NCBI GenBank assembly: GCA_022457155.1
Contig: JAJGOT010000421.1
Span: 62,001 to 126,000 of the forward strand
From: Cladopsammia gracilis
Lineage: Eukaryota > Cnidaria > Anthozoa > Scleractinia > Dendrophylliidae
Length of the DNA stretch: 64,000 nt
Direction of reading: 5' to 3'
Shown: positions 45,744-55,434 of the stretch, piece by piece
How positions within the stretch are numbered: the first letter of the stretch is position 1
Layout: each line of letters starts with the position of its first letter
The notes under the pieces: generated by a model
The model's input: the letters and a program-made list of their open reading frames with translations, nothing else
Told to the model about the DNA's origin: nothing
The model's database searches: none
Made by a program: the position numbers and the translations under genes

Positions 45744-46172
45744 TTACAGAAAGCGAAACGCTGCATATCCAAGGGCAAGCGCGCCAGTGCCGATAAACAA
45801 GAGTTCGCCTTGTTTCTGCTGTGGGCCTGGTTTATAGAAGTCAGAGAACTCGGGCTCTTTGGGGAGTGTTATTTGCTGCTCCCGATGTGTTTGGTTGTAG
45901 AGCACTAGAGCTTGGTCAGTGTCTTGAAAGTTGTGTTTCGCTTGATCTTTGATCCGATCATTGCTGGCAATCCAGTCGAGGAGCTTTGTGCGGTCTTTCT
46001 GATATTTAGCGTAGGCCGCTTGATAGGCCTCTAACGCCTTGTCGTGTCTGATCTTCTCATCCAGAGCGGCTTTCCCACTGTCGCCGGAAAGATATTTTGC
46101 GAGATAGTTGCCCCCAGTGAAAGCAGCGGCATTCAAAATTGCTCCACCAACCATAATAGCGATTGAGGCCAT
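45744..46172 (-). CDS. Small membrane protein of the Polinton (142 aa)
   Basis: I do not know its function. Residues 1-22 are hydrophobic and Gly/Ala-rich, 35-90 form a charged helix rich in Lys/Asp/Tyr, and 123-142 are hydrophobic up to the stop. The start is preceded on the minus strand by TATATATAG. It sits in a run of short minus-strand genes between integrase and ATPase. In related elements that position holds minor virion proteins, so a virion membrane role is an inference. Confidence 0.65.
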   Translation of the reverse strand: MASIAIMVGGAILNAAAFTGGNYLAKYLSGDSGKAALDEKIRHDKALEAYQAAYAKYQKDRTKLLDWIASNDRIKDQAKHNFQDTDQALVLYNQTHREQQITLPKEPEFSDFYKPGPQQKQGELLFIGTGALALGYAAFRFL

Positions 46173-46189
46173 TGCTATATATATATGAT

Positions 46190-46411
46190 TTACATTGAGG
46201 CAGGGAGGATCTTCTGGTCCTCGAGGTATTTCTTGAGAGCTATGCTCCCAGCCATGGCAGCAGTGAACTTCACGTAGTTCATGAGACTCGAGCTGGGGTC
46301 GGCTGTGAGATTTTCCTTGACGACCTTTTTGCCAACCCAGCCAATACTTGCGACAAGACCAGTTATTGTGGCCGCATCAAGAACAGCTTTCACGAGCTTG
46401 TTGTCAGACAT
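46190..46411 (-). CDS. Small membrane protein (73 aa)
   Basis: Two short hydrophobic stretches (about residues 13-28 and 48-60) separated by a charged loop. Its start is preceded by TATATA at 46415-46422. The gap to the 142-aa gene is 17 bp, filled by that gene's own TATATATA block. Function unknown. Confidence 0.6.
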   Translation of the reverse strand: MSDNKLVKAVLDAATITGLVASIGWVGKKVVKENLTADPSSSLMNYVKFTAAMAGSIALKKYLEDQKILPASM

Positions 46412-46428
46412 GGTGTATATATAAGATT

Positions 46429-46587
46429 TTAAATTTCAGTCGACTCTTCATTATGCGTTGTCTCGTTGATCTGTTGTGTTGCTAATTGCCAAACTGTTTT
46501 TAGGGCGACAATGTTGAATTTAAGCATAACAAAAAGAATACCTCCGATTGCAGCCCCGTTTACGAAGCCTTGAAAGAGATTTGCCAT
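46429..46587 (-). CDS. Very small membrane protein (52 aa)
   Basis: The ATG at 46587 follows a TATATAC block (46588-46596). The frame ends at TAA 46431-46429. Residues 4-30 are hydrophobic (GAAIGGILFVMLKFNIVALK) and the tail is polar with His/Glu/Thr. It fits between its neighbours with 17-19 bp gaps and has the same upstream motif, which argues that it is real despite its size. Confidence 0.55.
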   Translation of the reverse strand: MANLFQGFVNGAAIGGILFVMLKFNIVALKTVWQLATQQINETTHNEESTEI

Positions 46588-46605
46588 TGTATATATGAGA
46601 TTTTT

Positions 46606-47052
46606 TTACTCCATTTCACGAATTCTTCGTCTCGGTGGTTGGGGAGTTTGAACTTCATTCACCACTGTTGCCTGCGCAGGGGTCGGGGCTTTGCGTCTAA
46701 GTGTATTCATAATGGCCTCGCGTTGGTAATAGACGCCCCAAGCAGATATAATTACCCCGACAACACCAAGAAGGAGAAATGTTGTGTTGCTGCTAGCCTC
46801 TTCATTTGCCGAGTTTTGGGGTGCCGAGTTTGGGGTAGGCTCGTTTGTTACTTTAGAAGCTTGTGATTGTGCTTGTTTTTTTGCCTCTCTTGCCAGGCGG
46901 TTGCGCTCAGCAAGCCTTTTGCCAGAAGCAACACGACCAGGGTTTTTGGCTGGAGGAGTCTTTGGGGTATCAGAGGTAACGTGCGTGTTGGTTGTGGGTG
47001 TTGCTGGCGCGACTGTTTCTTCAGGCACCGTCTCGAGTGGTTGAGCCATCAT
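46606..47052 (-). CDS. Single-pass membrane protein with basic segment (148 aa)
   Basis: Residues 1-35 are Pro/Thr-rich, 36-60 strongly basic (KNPGRVASGKRLAERNR), and 91-109 a transmembrane segment (FLLLGVVGVIISAWGVYY). The tail is Pro/Arg-rich. The start has GTATATATG just upstream. The basic segment could contact DNA, as in minor core proteins, but this is inference. Residue 3 is also Met-adjacent (MM start). Confidence 0.65.
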   Translation of the reverse strand: MMAQPLETVPEETVAPATPTTNTHVTSDTPKTPPAKNPGRVASGKRLAERNRLAREAKKQAQSQASKVTNEPTPNSAPQNSANEEASSNTTFLLLGVVGVIISAWGVYYQREAIMNTLRRKAPTPAQATVVNEVQTPQPPRRRIREME

Positions 47053-47083
47053 GTGTATATATGTATATTTTTTATTTCAAACC

Positions 47084-47145
47084 TTCGTGGTTTCTGCCAG
47101 GTTTCTGTCAGGTTTCTGCCAGGTTCCTGCCAGGTTCCTGTCAGA
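47084..47145. repeat. Five short direct repeats after the 210-aa gene
   Basis: Units of about 11-12 bp (ttctgccaggt/ttcctgtcagg) stand in tandem between the 148-aa and 210-aa genes. Nothing else is seen in the gap apart from a TATATA block at 47053-47070. Confidence 0.6.
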
Positions 47146-47778
47146 TTATGTGTCAAAAACTTCATCAAAACATGTGTCATCAAAACATTCGTCAACTTCA
47201 TCAAAACCCTCGAGTGGATAACCTTCACCGTCTCTGCTTGGGTGTACAGGTGGAGCAGGTTGAAGGGGCAACTCTTCTGGCTCCTTTTTGAAGTCGATGT
47301 GTTTTGTAGTGATCAAAACAGCATTGGCCAAGGCTAAGAAGCGCCCACAACGCAGTGCAAGGTTTCCAGCAAGAGATGAAAGTTCATGGTTAATCATGTA
47401 GTCATTTTTGAGTTCTTTCTGCAGTGCCTCCACATCGTCAATCTTAACAACCATGCCGGCGCCTTTGGTTGCGAACATTATAACGCTGTCAATCAGAGAC
47501 TCGGTCGTCTTGTTACCGACATAGGCTTCATACCTTTTGTAGTACTTTTCAACCTGTTTATCCGTCAGGCGTTTCACCTGCTCGTGTGTGAGCTGGGCAC
47601 CGATGGCCTCTTTTGATTTGCTGGTTGAAACAAGGACTGCCAATTTCTCGCGTTGAGCCGGAGTGTCTGGACCTGTTAAGACTTCAGGAATCGCTGATGG
47701 TAAGGAGCTATCAGGGGTTGCCTCTAGCAGCTGCATGACATTCTCAATGGCCACGTCTTCTTGGAGGTTTGTTGCCAT
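47146..47778 (-). CDS. Conserved Polinton protein of unknown function (210 aa)
   Basis: Soluble, helical, with DKQVEKYYKRYEAYVG at about 73-88 and a short hydrophobic helix (LAGNLALRCGRFLALANAVL) at about 136-157. The C-terminal 30 residues are acidic with two cysteines. The start follows TATATACG. I recognise the KYYKRYEAYVG pattern from other cnidarian Polintons but know no function. Confidence 0.65.
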   Translation of the reverse strand: MATNLQEDVAIENVMQLLEATPDSSLPSAIPEVLTGPDTPAQREKLAVLVSTSKSKEAIGAQLTHEQVKRLTDKQVEKYYKRYEAYVGNKTTESLIDSVIMFATKGAGMVVKIDDVEALQKELKNDYMINHELSSLAGNLALRCGRFLALANAVLITTKHIDFKKEPEELPLQPAPPVHPSRDGEGYPLEGFDEVDECFDDTCFDEVFDT

Positions 47779-47796
47779 TGCGTATATATTATGTAT

Positions 47797-48036
47797 TTAT
47801 TTTTCAATTATTCTCTTGATGTCAGGCAAAAGACTTTCAACCTCACGTATAAGCCCCGTCATGGTGGCTGGGCACACAGTGACTTTCAAAGGATATCGAC
47901 TAATAAGCATGAGGCGCAGATCGTCCTCGCCAGCGGTTTTGATTATCTGTATTTGCATCTCCTCCGTATGACTCTGTAATTCACCCAGAAGCTGTGAAAA
48001 GACCGTGAGCTTGTGGATACTGGTTGAGGTGTTCAT
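47797..48036 (-). CDS. Small protein of unknown function (79 aa)
   Basis: A helical, mostly soluble protein with no motif I know. Its TATATATA block (48045-48054) is where the young BEL element inserted, so only a short piece of its original upstream DNA remains before the LTR. It would be transcribed away from the LTR. Confidence 0.55.
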   Translation of the reverse strand: MNTSTSIHKLTVFSQLLGELQSHTEEMQIQIIKTAGEDDLRLMLISRYPLKVTVCPATMTGLIREVESLLPDIKRIIEK

Positions 48037-48054
48037 GGTTCAGCGTATATATAT

Positions 48055-48581
48055 TGTTGGATCTAAACACCTATATACAATCATGTCACTAATTAGGTTT
48101 CTCTTGGGTATTTAGCATACCTTGCATGTAGGCTCATTAGCATTTTGTTATATAGCGGTGTTAACTTTTTCTTTAGTTTGTCAGTTTTATTTTCCACCGT
48201 TGAGTTCAACGATACGCCTCGTGCAGTACATTAGCCTCTAGCAGAGTTCTCTAGGTTCTTCTACAGCGCCGTAAGCAATGTAAGTGTCCGATTAGTTGTC
48301 AGACTTCTGCTTCGTTTCGCTTTTTGCGTTTTTAATTGTACATTTTGTAAGTTAGTTATTTGTTTGTTATTTCAGTTTCAACCTCATCTCAACTCATCTA
48401 AACTCATCTCAACTCATCTAAACTCATCTCAACTCATCTCATCTCATCGCATCGTAGTTATGTCATACATCGTACTCAACCGATTATTCGATTGTCAACT
48501 CCAATTTGGAAGAATAAAAAATGAGCGTTAAATTGTTGCTGTGAAGGACATTTGTCTAGAAGTTCGCCTCCGGCGGTTACA
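48055..48581 (+). repeat. 5' LTR of the intact BEL element
   Basis: TGTTGGATC...GCGGTTACA, 527 bp. It contains a short tandem run of aactcatctc/aactcatcta (48385-48450). The downstream copy carries the same run. Confidence 0.93.
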
Positions 48582-48635
48582 TCGTTGAAAATTGCTCGGG
48601 TTTCGCGCGTGAATACAGTGGACGCGAACAACGAG

Positions 48636-51600
48636 ATGGATGAAATATCCAACGACGATGGTGGCGCTCGCTCCAAGTTGCCAAGTAGAACACTCGATGA
48701 AGAAGGTGTTCTATTCGAAAAGCTTCGCCGACTCAAGAATTCAAGATCAGGTTATCTCTCTACGGTTAGTGCCAGAAAGAACGAAATTGATGCATTGCTA
48801 TCAAACGAGGAGAACGTTCATCTTGTAAAAGAGAAGTTGTCCGGATTCTTGACCGCATTCGAAGCATTTGAAGAAGCCCATCTTGCCTATTCATCAAACC
48901 TTCAAAACGAAACTAGCAAAGCCGGATGTCACGAGCAATTTCTTCTCGAGTCTGTGCGAAAAGATGACTTCTATCGAAAGGTTATGGAGTGGATTAGTGG
49001 CGCAGAAGAGATTATAAGGTTAAACTTTCAGGTCTACCCTGACGATTCAGCGAGTCAGATCGGTTCTCGGGCCGCGTCTAAGTCTTCAAGAGGATCCCGG
49101 CGCTCGAGTCGAAGCGGTTCACATAGGAGCAGCTCATCGTCCTTATCGTCGGCAAGAGTAAAAGAAGCCGCTCGCATCGCAGAGCTTAAGGCAGAGGCAG
49201 CAGCGTTCGAAAAGCGACAATCGCTAGAAGTTCGCCTTCGGCAGTTAGAAGAACAGAAATTTCGTCTTCAACAGGAGCAAGAACGCTTGTCTCTTGAAAC
49301 TAAGATTGCCAAGTCGGAAGCCAAGGAACAAATTTTAGCTTCCATGGTGGAAACCACTCCGCGTCTAGTCACACCAATCCCTGCTACGTTGGAAGCTAGA
49401 CAAGACAGAAAAGGGTTAAAAGGTACCAAATTGGAGACAAGGCCAGTCGAGTCGTTGCCAGTTACGATCAGTTCTTCAAACCTTAATCCAGAAGCGCCGG
49501 AATGGCATCAACGTCCGTTAACCTGCGATAATAAAGAACCTGTTTCCGAGTTTGAGCACTCTGAGGAGTCATCTTCACCGAGTGAGAAGGCCTTCCATGA
49601 TATGCTGGAGCTGCATCATCACCAAACCGTGCTACAACAGCAGCAAAACAAAATCGTGGAAATGCTTGCGACACAGCAGAGGAAAAGTACTCTTCCCAAG
49701 CCTCGGGTACCAAACTTTGGCGGTGATCCCATCGAGTATGGTCCCTTCATTAGAGCCTTCGAAAACATCATTGCGTCCAAAACGTCGAGCAGTAGTGAAA
49801 GGTTATATTATCTAGAGCAGTTTACCAGCGGTGACGTTAAGGATCTTGTTCGATCATGCCAGTACCTTCCCCCTGACAAGGGCTATCGAGAAGCCCGACG
49901 ATTGATGGAAAAGAAATTTGGTGACAGTTACCGTATCGTGGCTGCATATGAAAGTAAAGCTTTGAATTGGCCTGAGGTGAAAGCCGAGGACAGCGTCGCA
50001 TTGGACAGATTTTCCATCTTCCTGATGAGATGTACCAACGCCATGGAAGGCAGCCAACACTTCACCAAGCTCGAGCATCCAGACACTATACAGAAGCTAA
50101 TTCTGAAGTTGCCTTTCAACCTGAGACAAAGATGGCGCCGTTTAGTTGGTCACATCATGGAAACTGAAGCAAGGCCGATTGCATTCCGTGATCTTGCCCA
50201 ATTTGTGGACAATGAAGCAAGAGTAGCCTCAAATCCAGTCTTTGGTAAGATTGTTGAAGACAAGAAACCTAAGACAAACGCGCGAGACCGTCGTCCGCAG
50301 AACAGAGCTAGTGGAAAGAAGCCAGAGGAGGAGCTCAGTCTTGCTGCACAGGTGGACATCGACCATAACTTGCCTCCCAGTACGTCATCCACTGGTCCAT
50401 CCCCCTCAACAAAGGACTCATCATGTCCCTTCTGCAATGCTGGTCACACGTTAGAAACTTGCGACTCCCTTAGGCGCCTCCCGTACCAGGAGCGAATTCA
50501 GTTCTTAATATCAAAACACCTCTGCTTTGGTTGTTTGTCTACCGACCACACAGCAAAGAGTTGCCCCGAAAGGAAAACGTGTACAGTTCCTAATTGTGGA
50601 AAAAAGCATCTCACAATCCTCCACACGAACTCTGTTGGTCGAAATCGGCAAGCTGATGGTTGTCCTGAAGATTCTTCGTCTCGCGAGGAGGCCCCGCGAG
50701 TTAACAACGGTATGGTAAACCTAGGCCGCGCGAAGATAGGCATGGCCGTCGTTCCAGTCAAAGTTTGGTTGAAAGGAACAGGAGCACCGATGATCACCTA
50801 CGCCTTTTTGGACAGCGGTAGTTCCTCGTCATTCTGCACAGAGTCGTTGATGAAGCAGTTAGGAATCAGTGGTACAAGAACTAAAATTTCGTTGACAACA
50901 TTAGAAAAGAAGAACAGTCTTATGGACAGCTTCGTTGTGAAAGATCTCGTCATTTCCGATCTGGACGAAAACGTCTTTATCGAGTTGCCTGCACTTTATA
51001 CGAGACCCGAAATACCTGTTTCTAAGATGGACATACCCACGCAAAATGACGTTGATAGATGGCCTCACTTGCATGGAGTACACTTGCCTGATATTGATGC
51101 TGATATCGGCCTTCTCGTAGCCAGTGACGTTCCCACAGTTTTTGATCCTTTGGAAGTAAAGCACAGTCAAGATGGCGGACCTTACGCCTCGAGAACGCCT
51201 GTCGGATGGGTAGTCAACGGTCCCCTGGGGCGTTATCATGAAGGCCGGCGCGCCGTCAGTTTCTTTGTCAAGGCCGATCTTATACTTCATCAGATGGTGA
51301 AGAATTTCTACGATAGTGGTTTCAGTGAATCTAGCGCTGACGACAAATCTGAAATGTCCCAAGAAGAGCTACGCTTCTTACGCGAGTTGGACAGCACCGT
51401 AATCTTACGAGACGGTCACTATGAAATGGCGTTGCCTTTGAAAGACCGAGAGACACTAGTACCGAACAATAGATCACAAGCAGAACAGCGCGCTTTCTGG
51501 TTAAAGCGAAAGCTTCAACGTAATCAGGACCTCTACAACGACTACAAAGGCTTTATGGCTGACATTATTGACAAGGGCTACGCCCGCAAGGTTCCAGCGG

Positions 51601-54560
51601 ATCTTCAGACGTCCAGTAACGCAAAGTGGTTTATACCTCATCATGCAGTATACCACTCACACAAACCCGGGAAGATACGTGTCGTTTTTGACTGCTCAGC
51701 CAAATACCGGGGAAAGTCGCTCAACGATCTGTTGCTCAAAGGCCCAGAATTAACAAACACTCTGTTTGGAGTTCTGATGAGATTCCGACAGGAGAGGATC
51801 GCCTTCATGGCGGATATTGAAACAATGTTCTATCAAGTCAGAGTAGCTGATGTGGATTGTACCCTTCTTCGCTTCCTCTGGTGGCCTGATGGCGAGCTGG
51901 AAAGTGAACTTCAAGAGTACCAAATGGTTGTACACTTGTTTGGTGCAGCTTCTTCCCCTGCATGCTCAAATTTTGCTCTGCGCAAGACAGCTGAAGACAA
52001 CAGTGAACACTTCTCAGAAGCAGTTGTGAACACAGTTAAGAAGAATTTTTACGTAGACGACTGTCTTAAGTCCTTACCATCTGTTGAGGAGGCGTTGCAA
52101 CACGCAACTGACTTGCGATCTCTGCTTTCTAGAGGTGGATTTCGACTAACAAAGTGGATCAGCAATAGTCGAAGAGTCCTGGAAGCTATTCCCGAAGCTG
52201 AGCGCGCCAAAGAAGTGAAGTCTCTCGACCTTAGCAAAGTCGACCTACCAGTTGAGAGAGCTCTCGGCGTTAAATGGTGTGTAGAAACAGACTCCTTTGG
52301 ATTTGATGTGGACTTCAAGCTCAAACCACCAACAAGACGAGGGATTCTTTCAGTCGTCAGTTCGGTTTATGACCCCCTCGGTCTCGTCGCACCCTTTGTG
52401 TTGTCAGCCAAACAGTTGCTTCAAGACTTATGTCGAGTCAAGCTAGAATGGGACATCCCTATTCCCGTAGACCATAAAGTTCGTTGGGAGCGTTGGATGG
52501 CGGATCTCCCAAAGTTATCGCAGTTTTCCATTGAGCGTTGTGTTAAACCGGCTGGGTTTGACTTTGTCTCGTCCAGTCAGCTGCATCACTTTTCAGATGC
52601 CTCTGAGGTCGGATTGGGATCGGTTTCCTATCTTCGCCTCGTCAACGACCAAGGTGATGTCCATTGCTCCTTTCTTTGTGCAAAGTCAAGGGTTGCACCT
52701 CTGAAAACGGTCACTATCCCGCGCCTCGAGTTGTCCGCTGCAGTTATCTCAGTCAAGCAAGACAAAGTCTTAAAGAGAGAATTAGAGATGCCAATCAGCG
52801 CCCAGTCCATGTTCTGGACAGATAGCACCGCAGTTTTACGCTATGTCAAGAACGACACAAGGCGGTATCAGACCTTCGTAGCCAATCGGGTTGCTGTTAT
52901 TCGCGATGGCTCCGAGCCCCGACAATGGAATCATGTTAGCGGCGACATGAATCCCGCTGACGACGCCTCTCGAGGATTGGCAGCCGATATCTTCCTTCGT
53001 CAAGGGCGTTGGTTAATGGGGCCGGAATTCCTTTGGAGACCTGAACACATGTGGCCAATGCAAGAAAAAGAATTTAGCGAAGTCCCTGAGGAAGATCCTG
53101 AAGTGAAAAGGGAAGTTACAGCATGCGCATCCTCACTAGGCAATACAAGCGGTCCTCTATTAGATTATTTCCAGAAATGTTCTTCCTGGCTCCGCCTAAA
53201 GAAAGTCGTTGCCTGGCTCTTGCGTTACCGTGACAACCTGCTAAAAGCGAGTAAGAGTGACAAGTCGAAGCGCGAAGCCTCGACATACATCACCCTAGAA
53301 GAGATGGAGAAAGCGGAGAGAGAAATTCTGAAGCATGTGCAGATAAAGGCTTTCCCTGTGGAATTCAAACATCCCAGGAGGGAAGTAAAGAAGAGCAGTC
53401 GCTTGTACAAGCTTGATCCGATCGTCGTAAATGGTCTGCTATGCGTTGGTGGTCGCTTGCGCAAAGCATCTTTACCCTTGGAGTCAAAGAATCAGATTAT
53501 TCTCCCGAAAGAAGATCACGTGACAAGTTTGGTTATTGACCATTATCACAGAATTTGCGGTCACTCTGGCAGAGAGCATGTCTTATCTCTAATTCGACAG
53601 AAGTTTTGGATTACACAAGGAAGTTCCGCCGTAAAAGGTGTTCTCGCAAAGTGTGTCAGCTGCCGTCGCCGACAAGCGCCCCTTTGCTCCCAGAAAATGG
53701 CCGACCTACCAGAAAGTCGCGTTTTGCCCGACAAGCCACCCTTTACATCAGTCGGCGTAGACTATTTCGGTCCCTTTCAAGTTCGTCGTGGACGTAGCCT
53801 CGTGAAGAGATACGGAGTAATCTTTACCTGCTTAGCCATTCGGGCTGTACACATTGAAGTGGCACACAGTCTAGACACAGACTCGTTCTTGCTGGCCCTG
53901 CGACGATTTATTGCAAGGAGAGGCCAAGTCAGAGAAATACACTCAGACAATGGAACGAACTTCACCAGTGGTGAGAGAGAGCTGCGTGACGCTATTTCAG
54001 ACTGGAATCATGAGAAGATTCATAATTCACTGTTACAGAAGAATATCAAGTGGTCCTTCAACCCTCCATATGGCTCCCATTTTGGCGGCGTCTGGGAGAG
54101 ATGCATTAGAACCGTTCGGAAGATCCTACAAGCCTTACTGCGACAGCAAGTTACTGATGACGAACGTTTGGCCACCTTGATGTGCGAGGTCGAGAGTATC
54201 ATGAATAGTCGACCCATAACAACCGTGTCCAGCGATCCAAATGACATGGAGCCCTTGACGCCAAATCACCTATTATTGCTCAAATCAGAAACCCCCTTGT
54301 CACCTGGTATTTTCAAGAAAGAAGACTCCCTCTCGCGTCGTCGATGGAGGCCAGTTCAATATCTCGCAGATTTGTTCTGGAGGAGATGGAGCAGAGAATA
54401 CCTCCCCCTTCTGCAACTTAGACAAAAGTGGGTGCACCCTCAAAGGAATTTGGCAGTTGGAGATGTTGTTCTCGTCGCGACCGAAAATTCGCATCGCAAT
54501 TCATGGCCATTAGGAAGAATTGTGGAAACCTTCCCAGATAAGAGAGGATTCGTTCGCTGA
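48636..54560 (+). CDS. BEL/Pao gag-pol polyprotein (about 1974 aa)
   Basis: The frame is open even before this ATG into the LTR, so an upstream start cannot be excluded. Domains by residue: a Ser/Arg-rich coiled-coil N-terminus (150-250); DUF1759-like gag (355-530); zinc knuckles CPFCNAGHTLETC and CFGCLSTDHTAKSC (597-640); aspartic protease AFLDSGSSSSFC (about 722); reverse transcriptase with IRVVFDCSAKYRG and FYVDDCLK (1010-1145); Pao peptidase/RNase H with HHFSDASEVGLGSVSY and FWTDSTAVLRY (1308-1470); integrase zinc module HYHRICGHSG...CVSC (1635-1678); core VGVDYFGPF, IHSDNGTNF and GGVWERCIR (1703-1830); C-terminal Trp/Arg-rich DUF5641-like segment. All catalytic motifs are present and unbroken, which indicates a recently active element. 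Confidence 0.95.
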   Translation: MDEISNDDGGARSKLPSRTLDEEGVLFEKLRRLKNSRSGYLSTVSARKNEIDALLSNEENVHLVKEKLSGFLTAFEAFEEAHLAYSSNLQNETSKAGCHEQFLLESVRKDDFYRKVMEWISGAEEIIRLNFQVYPDDSASQIGSRAASKSSRGSRRSSRSGSHRSSSSSLSSARVKEAARIAELKAEAAAFEKRQSLEVRLRQLEEQKFRLQQEQERLSLETKIAKSEAKEQILASMVETTPRLVTPIPATLEARQDRKGLKGTKLETRPVESLPVTISSSNLNPEAPEWHQRPLTCDNKEPVSEFEHSEESSSPSEKAFHDMLELHHHQTVLQQQQNKIVEMLATQQRKSTLPKPRVPNFGGDPIEYGPFIRAFENIIASKTSSSSERLYYLEQFTSGDVKDLVRSCQYLPPDKGYREARRLMEKKFGDSYRIVAAYESKALNWPEVKAEDSVALDRFSIFLMRCTNAMEGSQHFTKLEHPDTIQKLILKLPFNLRQRWRRLVGHIMETEARPIAFRDLAQFVDNEARVASNPVFGKIVEDKKPKTNARDRRPQNRASGKKPEEELSLAAQVDIDHNLPPSTSSTGPSPSTKDSSCPFCNAGHTLETCDSLRRLPYQERIQFLISKHLCFGCLSTDHTAKSCPERKTCTVPNCGKKHLTILHTNSVGRNRQADGCPEDSSSREEAPRVNNGMVNLGRAKIGMAVVPVKVWLKGTGAPMITYAFLDSGSSSSFCTESLMKQLGISGTRTKISLTTLEKKNSLMDSFVVKDLVISDLDENVFIELPALYTRPEIPVSKMDIPTQNDVDRWPHLHGVHLPDIDADIGLLVASDVPTVFDPLEVKHSQDGGPYASRTPVGWVVNGPLGRYHEGRRAVSFFVKADLILHQMVKNFYDSGFSESSADDKSEMSQEELRFLRELDSTVILRDGHYEMALPLKDRETLVPNNRSQAEQRAFWLKRKLQRNQDLYNDYKGFMADIIDKGYARKVPADLQTSSNAKWFIPHHAVYHSHKPGKIRVVFDCSAKYRGKSLNDLLLKGPELTNTLFGVLMRFRQERIAFMADIETMFYQVRVADVDCTLLRFLWWPDGELESELQEYQMVVHLFGAASSPACSNFALRKTAEDNSEHFSEAVVNTVKKNFYVDDCLKSLPSVEEALQHATDLRSLLSRGGFRLTKWISNSRRVLEAIPEAERAKEVKSLDLSKVDLPVERALGVKWCVETDSFGFDVDFKLKPPTRRGILSVVSSVYDPLGLVAPFVLSAKQLLQDLCRVKLEWDIPIPVDHKVRWERWMADLPKLSQFSIERCVKPAGFDFVSSSQLHHFSDASEVGLGSVSYLRLVNDQGDVHCSFLCAKSRVAPLKTVTIPRLELSAAVISVKQDKVLKRELEMPISAQSMFWTDSTAVLRYVKNDTRRYQTFVANRVAVIRDGSEPRQWNHVSGDMNPADDASRGLAADIFLRQGRWLMGPEFLWRPEHMWPMQEKEFSEVPEEDPEVKREVTACASSLGNTSGPLLDYFQKCSSWLRLKKVVAWLLRYRDNLLKASKSDKSKREASTYITLEEMEKAEREILKHVQIKAFPVEFKHPRREVKKSSRLYKLDPIVVNGLLCVGGRLRKASLPLESKNQIILPKEDHVTSLVIDHYHRICGHSGREHVLSLIRQKFWITQGSSAVKGVLAKCVSCRRRQAPLCSQKMADLPESRVLPDKPPFTSVGVDYFGPFQVRRGRSLVKRYGVIFTCLAIRAVHIEVAHSLDTDSFLLALRRFIARRGQVREIHSDNGTNFTSGERELRDAISDWNHEKIHNSLLQKNIKWSFNPPYGSHFGGVWERCIRTVRKILQALLRQQVTDDERLATLMCEVESIMNSRPITTVSSDPNDMEPLTPNHLLLLKSETPLSPGIFKKEDSLSRRRWRPVQYLADLFWRRWSREYLPLLQLRQKWVHPQRNLAVGDVVLVATENSHRNSWPLGRIVETFPDKRGFVR

Positions 54561-54897
54561 GCAAACGTGCGCATCAAGTCAGCTGTTTATGAGAGGCCCG
54601 TCGACAAGCTTTGCCTTCTGGTTGAAGGAGAACGTTCAAGCAGAGAGAATTTGGACACTAAGATCTAAGAGACATTTATTTGAATGTTTAAATAAGCCCT
54701 TCATTTTAGGATGCGTAATCTTCATTGTACGCGATTAAGTTCTGCGTTTCTTTTCCTATTTTCGCGTAGTTTCACTAGATTTTACGAGACTGTACTTTCG
54801 TTTTCAATAGTTATCAGACGTTACATTGTGTTTAGATCCTAGTTTAGGTGTTTGTTATAAGTGATTCGCTTATTGGTCTCACACTTAGGGGCCGGGA

Positions 54898-55424
54898 TGT
54901 TGGATCTAAACACCTATATACAATCATGTCACTAATTAGGTTTCTCTTGGGTATTTAGCATACCTTGCATGTAGGCTCATTAGCATTTTGTTATATAGCG
55001 GTGTTAACTTTTTCTTTAGTTTGTCAGTTTTATTTTCCACCGTTGAGTTCAACGATACGCCTCGTGCAGTACATTAGCCTCTAGCAGAGTTCTCTAGGTT
55101 CTTCTACAGCGCCGTAAGCAATGTAAGTGTCCGATTAGTTGTCAGACTTCTGCTTCGTTTCGCTTTTTGCGTTTTTAATTGTACATTTTGTAAGTTAGTT
55201 ATTTGTTTGTTATTTCAGTTTCAACCTCATCTCAACTCATCTAAACTCATCTCAACTCATCTAAACTCATCTCAACTCATCTCATCTCATCGCATCGTAG
55301 TTATGTCATACATCGTACTCAACCGATTATTCGATTGTCAACTCCAATTTGGAAGAATAAAAAATGAGCGTTAAATTGTTGCTGTGAAGGACATTTGTCT
55401 AGAAGTTCGCCTCCGGCGGTTACA
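54898..55424 (+). repeat. 3' LTR of the intact BEL element
   Basis: 527 bp, same as 48055-48581 as far as read. It begins directly after the purine tract ending at 54897 and is followed by TATAT. The 340 bases between the gag-pol stop (54560) and this LTR hold no further gene. Confidence 0.93.
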
Positions 55425-55434
55425 TATATTGTTT

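Larger units (their letters stand above)
48055..55424 (+). mobile_element. Young, intact BEL/Pao retrotransposon
   Basis: It is 7,370 bp long with two 527-bp LTRs (48055-48581, 54898-55424) in which I see no difference. A 5-bp target duplication TATAT (48050-48054, 55425-55429) and a polypurine tract agggGCCGGGA before the 3' LTR are present. Inside is one uninterrupted gag-pol frame. No primer site beginning TGG is recognisable just after the 5' LTR. It is a different family from the copies at 30069-40111. Confidence 0.95.
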
